From Lunularia cruciata (taxonomy: Eukaryota; Streptophyta; Marchantiopsida; Lunulariales; Lunulariaceae): 64,000 nucleotides of DNA. Below the pieces are notes generated by a model that saw only the letters and a program-made list of their open reading frames with translations, ran no database searches and was not told where the DNA came from. Every line of letters begins with the position of its first letter. The stretch's first letter is position 1. Positions 58,451 to 64,000 of the stretch are shown here, piece after piece. The position numbers and the translations under genes were made by a program. The stretch lies in contig OX419759.1 in NCBI GenBank assembly GCA_948567375.1, forward strand, positions 55,405,493 to 55,469,492. The letters are read 5' to 3'.

Positions 58451-60881
58451 GTTATGTTCTAATTTACTTGGTGTAGGAAAATGAATTATATGTTATTTTT
58501 CTTATTTGAGTAGTGTTATAATAGACTACGTGAGGGTATCCTACAAGTTGATGAATTGTTAGGTGTGCAATATATGTACATCCAAATGACTGAAAGTGAG
58601 GATTATGATCCTATCCTCATCGATGGTGATCTATATAGGTTGTGAAAGTTAGGTAGCTTGCAGTGTGCTTTAGGGTTGACAATCTTGTGAAGGAGAATAA
58701 CATGGAAGCTAGAGCATTTGAGTGGCAAGCTTGATAGGAGACATATTTTGTGTTCTTGATCTATCCTTTTCATATCTAAAGTATACACCATTATTACTTT
58801 TGAGTTTGAATGGTAGCTCATTTTATCCCAAGTTTCATAACATCTGCAATGCATAATATGAATCCTATTGTGATCCATGAGTTTAATTATTGATAAGTAT
58901 AAGATTTAATCATTTATATCCTTTTTTAAACAAAGAGACCAAAGTGAAGGACTTGTAAGTAAATGCGTATGGGATGAGAGTACCATTTTCTAAAAAAGAG
59001 AGCATACAGATTAATACAATGAGAGAACCAAAATGCAAGATTTGAGCAACTAAGGATTTAGATTTCATCAGGGGGTTCCAAGTTGTACCAAGGCAAACAC
59101 TTTGGAGAATTCCATGAGTTCTATATAGTCATTTGATGATCTATTAATATGTTCAGAGACTAGAAAAAAGTTCTAATCATATTGTACTCTAGAAATCCTT
59201 CTTTTCAGTTGACCTAATTCTAATGTAATCAATTGAAGATTGGAAGACTTGAAACTAATTTGTCTAGGTGGAGAATATGATCAATGTGTAGATTTTGATA
59301 GCTATCTCAAGTTTTGGTGAAAAGTAACTTGGGAAATTTGGCAAGATTTATTGGTAAATTTGTCTTTGTAAAATGCCAGTATGAAATACTAAAGGAGAGA
59401 ATTTAGAGTCTTGTATCTTCTATATCTAGTCTACAAAATTCAAATATTAGTAAGGACTATGAATTGATCCATTTGTAATAATTCTTTTAAGGAAATTTCA
59501 GATATTGATTTGAAAAGTGACAAAGGTTTAGAGAAGGATATAACCAACTACCTTGTGAACATTTGTATTAGAGTTTATAAAAAGTTATATTTGATGTATC
59601 AAACTTTAGTAAAAAATAATATCATAAGCATCCAAATGATTTGTTCTATCTATGCTATATTGATTACAAATTGTCCTACTTGAGGTCATGGTGAAAGAGT
59701 GATAACCCTTTGGAAAAACCTTGATACCTTACCAGATCCCATGTAAATTTTGATATATTAAAGTATATAAGAAGCAATATGTGATGTATAAAAATTTAGT
59801 AGAAACACTATCGTAAGAACCCAACGATTTGTTTTCATCTATAACTATAATTGATTTGCAACTTTTCCCACCTTGCCAGTCTTTCATAGCAAACAAAGCA
59901 TATTTTATTAGTTTTTCAAACTCTACAATATTTCATCTAACTTTTTCCCCATGTTTTTGTGTTGAATAGATGTCCATCATAAGCTAGGAGTTGAATGAAG
60001 AGCTATAACAAATCATACTAAGAATCATTGATTCGGGTTGTTGAATAACGCAGATATCTCAAAATGTATGTGAAGGTTATTATCTTCACAAGAAATTTCA
60101 TATTGAAAATCATACGTTCTTGAACTCGGCAAGAGATATTATTAACAAGAAAATCATTAGTTGAGTATCATGCTTTTTATTGTTTCCTTTATAACTCTAA
60201 TACTTGATAAATTAGTCTTATCTCTTAATTTTATTCAATATCTAGAAGTTAACCATCTTGTAACAACTTTACAAGTGGTTTTGAGAGGTTTTGAGCTCAA
60301 GATTGTTGAAACATGATTGTGATTTTGATGCATGCTGTAGCTTCCTTTTACATCGAATATATTTATACAATAGTGGAAAACTTTTGCTTATAGTCCAAAT
60401 TTCAAGTTCATATTGTACGCATATGCAAATCTTGCACATATGTAGATCAAACCTAGAAATTTGGAGATTGAAAAATCTCTATAGTGAGGACTGTCTTTCT
60501 AGTAAACTTGTTGTGATGGGGTGATGAGCTTTTAGTCAACATGCACTTTGTTAATTTAAATTGCATAATGTCAATAGCTTGAATATTGTCACATACATAC
60601 AATTCAAAAGTAGAATAGTGCACTCAATATGCAACATTGGTGCAAGAACCATTGTACTTTTCTCCAATGTTTATTTGAAATCAAGGAGTATACCTACTTG
60701 CTCTCTTTTACCTCTGCAATAATTGTCTAATTTTCTATTTACTAGCGAACTTTCACATGCTCCTAAATTCTAGATACGGTCCATAAATTACGCTCACTGA
60801 CCGTATCGTATTGCAAGTACTTAGCTGTTCAGATCATCAGATCTTTGGTTCTTGCGTACGTTTCCTTGCTTCTATTTCCAT
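58451..60881. other. AT-rich spacer
   Basis: No supported feature. Frames at 58,878-58,603 (minus) and 60,291-60,524 (plus) have no recognisable motif. Confidence 0.4.
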
Positions 60882-61133
60882 CTACATGTCTCCAGCTTTC
60901 ATCGGCTCTATCCCACGGGGGTTTGGATCCTTTTTCTGCTCCCAACACTCATACATAATGAAACAATAGTTATTCTTTGATGTCAAAAATCCTATGCAGT
61001 GCTGAACTCTAGGAGTCGTGCCAAAATTAAGGAGAGAACGGGATGCACCTTCTTGAACCAAACTGCACATTAGAGTGTTTTGTTTAGCTGCTCTCAAGAA
61101 AAAATTCAGTTGGAAAGTCCAGAAGCATTCCAA
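60882..61133 (-). pseudogene. Possible protein-kinase N-lobe fragment
   Basis: A minus-strand frame includes SRSLLNFGTTPRVQHCIGF then LTSKNNYCFIMYE, which has the spacing of kinase subdomains III-V (helix C, then xPxVxxCxGF, then the hinge-preceding strand). The flanking Lys, catalytic loop and DFG are not visible, so at most a fragment survives. Alternative: an unrelated chance frame. Confidence 0.3.
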
Positions 61134-63850
61134 TAGTGGTTGGGTTCTCTAAAAAAGATGAAGGTACGTGGGTGTGGGGTTTGATTTGGTAAATCATAAA
61201 AGGTGACGAGCTAAATCGGCTTGGGGTTGTTAAAATGTTTAGCTGTAGCATGTTGTGTGGTCGACAGAGTTGCATATGCAGAGGCACTTATTTTTCCGCA
61301 ATCTTAGTGAAAAACAGTACTATAGTGCACCTTCCATTTCATTTTTTTCCCAAAAGAGTCTATCTCCAGATCAATCATCTCTTGAATGGGTTTGAACTCT
61401 TGCAGATCGTGTTCTTACAAACCTTTGAAGTTTAAACGAGCAAAAACTTCTTCTGCGAGAACTTATGGAAGGGGAAGTTCTCTTAGTTATGAAGCTCAGA
61501 TTAGAAGTTAGGTTTATGTCTAGTCGTTTCCTTCGTTCCTCAATGATAGTTTTCCCTCTCGGTGATAGCGTCCCTTACACATGCTAAATGTCCACTAGTA
61601 TTAGCCTCGTGTATGATGCACATGGCAAAAAGAACCCTCTTCTACATTTATCGTCCCTCTCTCCGTCTTTTGTCCCCGTCCCCCAAAACAATTCCATCCA
61701 TCGTTTATCTCTGTGACATGTCGTCTTCATCTCTAGATATAGTTCCGTCCAAAGTCCCCATCCTCAGAACACTTCCGTCCACTAGGTACCTTCTCTAGGA
61801 GTAGCGACAATTACCTCTTAAAGGTAAGTAAGGTACCTGGGCGTTACTGACAGACAGGTCATATATGAACCATGATGTATAGAAGCCGTTCGAAGAAGCG
61901 GTTTCTTAGCCCCATTTTACATTCTTTTTTTTTCTCTCTCCCTTGTACGGCTTGATGGGTTTTCCATCCTTCGTTTTTTCTACGCGGTCGCCAGCATCGT
62001 CGTTTCTTACTTCTTACGAGATTCGAAGAAGAGGTTTCTCTTCGATCTTATTAGGTATAGTCTCCGAGATGTCTATATTTGAGAATGCAAGCTGATAAGA
62101 TTAATGGCCTTTTTTCTTCATCTTGTTTACTTATTGCTGTATCTTCTTTAAGTTCATATGAACCTTTCTTGTTTGAGTGTTGATAACTGGAATAAAAAAA
62201 TTTGATCCTTTTTTGATCCGTTCTCCAAAGTTCTTCCAGATTTACCAAGTTGAATATGGTCTGTATGGAGTTCATCCCGTTGATGCAAATCGAATTACAC
62301 ACTCATGTGCTATTCTCTCGTTGATACCACAAGTGAATCATGTGAAAATAATGTCCTTATAAGAATGACTCAGTCCTGCCGCAGCAGAGGCAGATCTGAG
62401 AGGTGAGAATCGGAAATATTACAGAATAAGTTTATGATAGGTCCTAGGTTATCCAAAGGCTGTTAAGGAGGTAGGGGTTGTACACGAAAGTACTAATGCA
62501 TGCTACATAATGGAATATGTCGATTCCATGCCCATACACATTAGATCGTAACGCTAGTGGAGCTCCGACACCCCACATCTGAGATCCTACATGTGTTGAT
62601 AATTGCTCATCGAGGAATATTTTGGTTGTTTTGGATGGAGTTACGTACATGCTCTTGTATGGCTGGCATCAAGAGAATTATACCTGTTGAAGCTCCAATA
62701 GAATACGCATTGGTCTAATGGGGTATTGGGACATGTGAGTAAAATTCATTGAATGGGTATGACGTGCAGATGAAATGTAAACATGAGAGGTGCAAACCGA
62801 GATCAGTAATAAAATCGCAACGGAGATGAAATGAATTTTATAGATCAAAATTTAAAACTTAAAATAAATGAAAAAAATATTTCTTAATCAATAACGGTGG
62901 AAATTAATATATATCATGTCATCGATTAGCACTAAGCAAAGCCTGTACGATATGGAAAATAACATATAATTGAAGACCAACCAGCAAAGCTTGAAGATTA
63001 AGTGAACTGATATTGGAAGCACGGGCAGAAGTATAGCAACCATGAAATAGATCAACAATGTGCAGTGGAGCGAATTGGGAGAAGAGTGGATAGTATCTTG
63101 GCTGAGAGGGAGCGAAGCGTCAGAGGATTGGATAGAGAATATGGTAATATGTGCTATGGACATATGATTTTAAAAACTCTAAATAACCTAAGGAAGGGAC
63201 CATAGTAAATCTCCACGAAAGCACGATTTCATCAGCCAAACGCATCCACGATAGCATATACAACTTCATCTATAGCAAACACTACGCCATGACCAAACAA
63301 TCCGCCGAAGTAACTAAGCAGAGGTCAGTACCCTATTACATATCCGGATGCTCTAGTATTTATAGAAATTATGAACTTGCGTAGCTAGATGTCTTGAATG
63401 CGATAAGGCAAATTTCCATGTCGGTACTAATGGGTCTAGCCCCATTTTACCTCTTTTATCTCTCCCTTGTATGGTTCGAGAGGGTTTTCTCATTCTTCAT
63501 GTGTTCTACGCGCGGGTGCCTTTTCTCTTATTACCCAGTTTCAGTTCAAAAGTTCACACTAATGGTCCAATGGAGTATGTAAAAAAAGACCATAATATGT
63601 GAATAATTATTTATGTTATTTATCATTATTCATTATTTATGAGGGAAAAGAAACGTAGTCAATGGACCACGCCGTCGAACGGGGTGAACCACGTAGAAAT
63701 GCATACAGTAGTACATTGTACTCTGTGGTCGTACATGGTGAAGCTGAACACAACGTAGATTAGAATAGTCATCTTTAATCACAATAATGATCATCCTAAG
63801 AAGAAATCAATCTGCTCAAGAAACGAACTCAATCAGGAGAAAAAGCTTTC
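61134..63850. other. Spacer with a short dispersed repeat
   Basis: Two plus-strand copies of a segment, at about 61,908-62,010 and 63,432-63,530, share TAGCCCCATTTTAC, CTCTCCCTTGTA, GGGTTTTC and TTCTACGCG. Otherwise no supported gene; frames at 61,562-61,798 and 62,302-62,051 are not recognisable. Confidence 0.4.
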
Positions 63851-64000
63851 TCAATTACATTCTTTGTTGCTGCACGCAGGAATTCGAGGCAGTAGTTGTA
63901 ATGTAATCATGGGGTTTGCTCCCTGGAGAACAGTGGGGGCATGGACTGGAGGTGCCATGGCAACAGTCAGTTTCAGCTGCTTTGGCCTGGCAATCTGAAT
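63851..64000 (-). CDS. Possible 3' end of a gene running off the right edge
   Basis: A clean minus-strand frame enters from the window edge (IQIARPKQLKLTVAMAPPVH..) and ends with TGA at 63,853-63,851 after 49 codons. Composition is distinctly more GC-rich and protein-like than the spacer. No motif is recognised. The plus strand has a shorter competing frame. Confidence 0.3.
   Translation of the reverse strand: MQIARPKQLKLTVAMAPPVHAPTVLQGANPMITLQLLPRIPACSNKECN

Overview
This is plant nuclear DNA. It is AT-rich, has introns with GT..AG borders, and is dominated by decayed LTR retrotransposons (Ty1/copia and Ty3/gypsy chromovirus). Between these lie broken genes for STAND-type NTPases (NB-ARC/NLR-like) and a Roc-COR (ROCO) protein. 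That mix, an NB-ARC protein with a membrane-anchor-like N-terminus and no visible LRRs, and one short plastid-type group II intron piece suggest a land plant, perhaps a non-flowering one such as a bryophyte or lycophyte. The lineage is inference; I cannot name a species.

Layout. 1-1.3 kb: copia gag-protease relic (minus). 2.2-2.5 kb: foldback repeat. 2.7-5.4 kb: old chromovirus relic with its LTR (minus). 8.5-10.8 kb: NB-ARC pseudogene (minus). 11.2-15.3 kb: an unclassified coiled-coil coding repeat with its 3' region. 15.3-26.3 kb: a segmental duplication of a copia element and its flank, in two copies about 6.8-7.0 kb apart, with a second partial copy of the NB-ARC gene's 5' end at the junction. 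27.1-27.6 kb: another NB-ARC relic (plus). 29.3-31.7 kb: the best intact gene in the window, two coding exons giving about 617 residues, with a hydrophobic middle and a long low-complexity tail. 33.2-36.3 kb: second copy of the coiled-coil repeat. 36.3-40.1 kb: AT-rich spacer holding a plastid-type intron scrap. 40.1-45.5 kb: a winged-helix-like NLR relic and a ROCO pseudogene. 45.5-58.4 kb: a satellite array of about 27 bp period, apparently split into three blocks by retroelements: a solo LTR with perfect target-site duplication, an older gag-protease relic, and a nearly complete chromovirus (52,055-57,581). 58.4-64 kb: AT-rich spacer, a possible kinase fragment, and an open frame running off the right edge.

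Two themes connect the regions. First, decay is dominated by C-to-T/G-to-A changes: most premature stops are readable as Trp, Gln or Arg codons hit by one transition, and all five retroviral-type protease motifs I could find have lost the catalytic Asp-Ser-Gly. This is the expected mark of cytosine methylation and silencing. Second, immune-receptor-like NTPase fragments of several classes recur within 37 kb and are duplicated, truncated or invaded together with the transposons, as in a birth-and-death gene cluster. Only the 29.6-31.7 kb gene looks likely to encode an intact protein. All identifications are from reading the sequence; no database search was possible.
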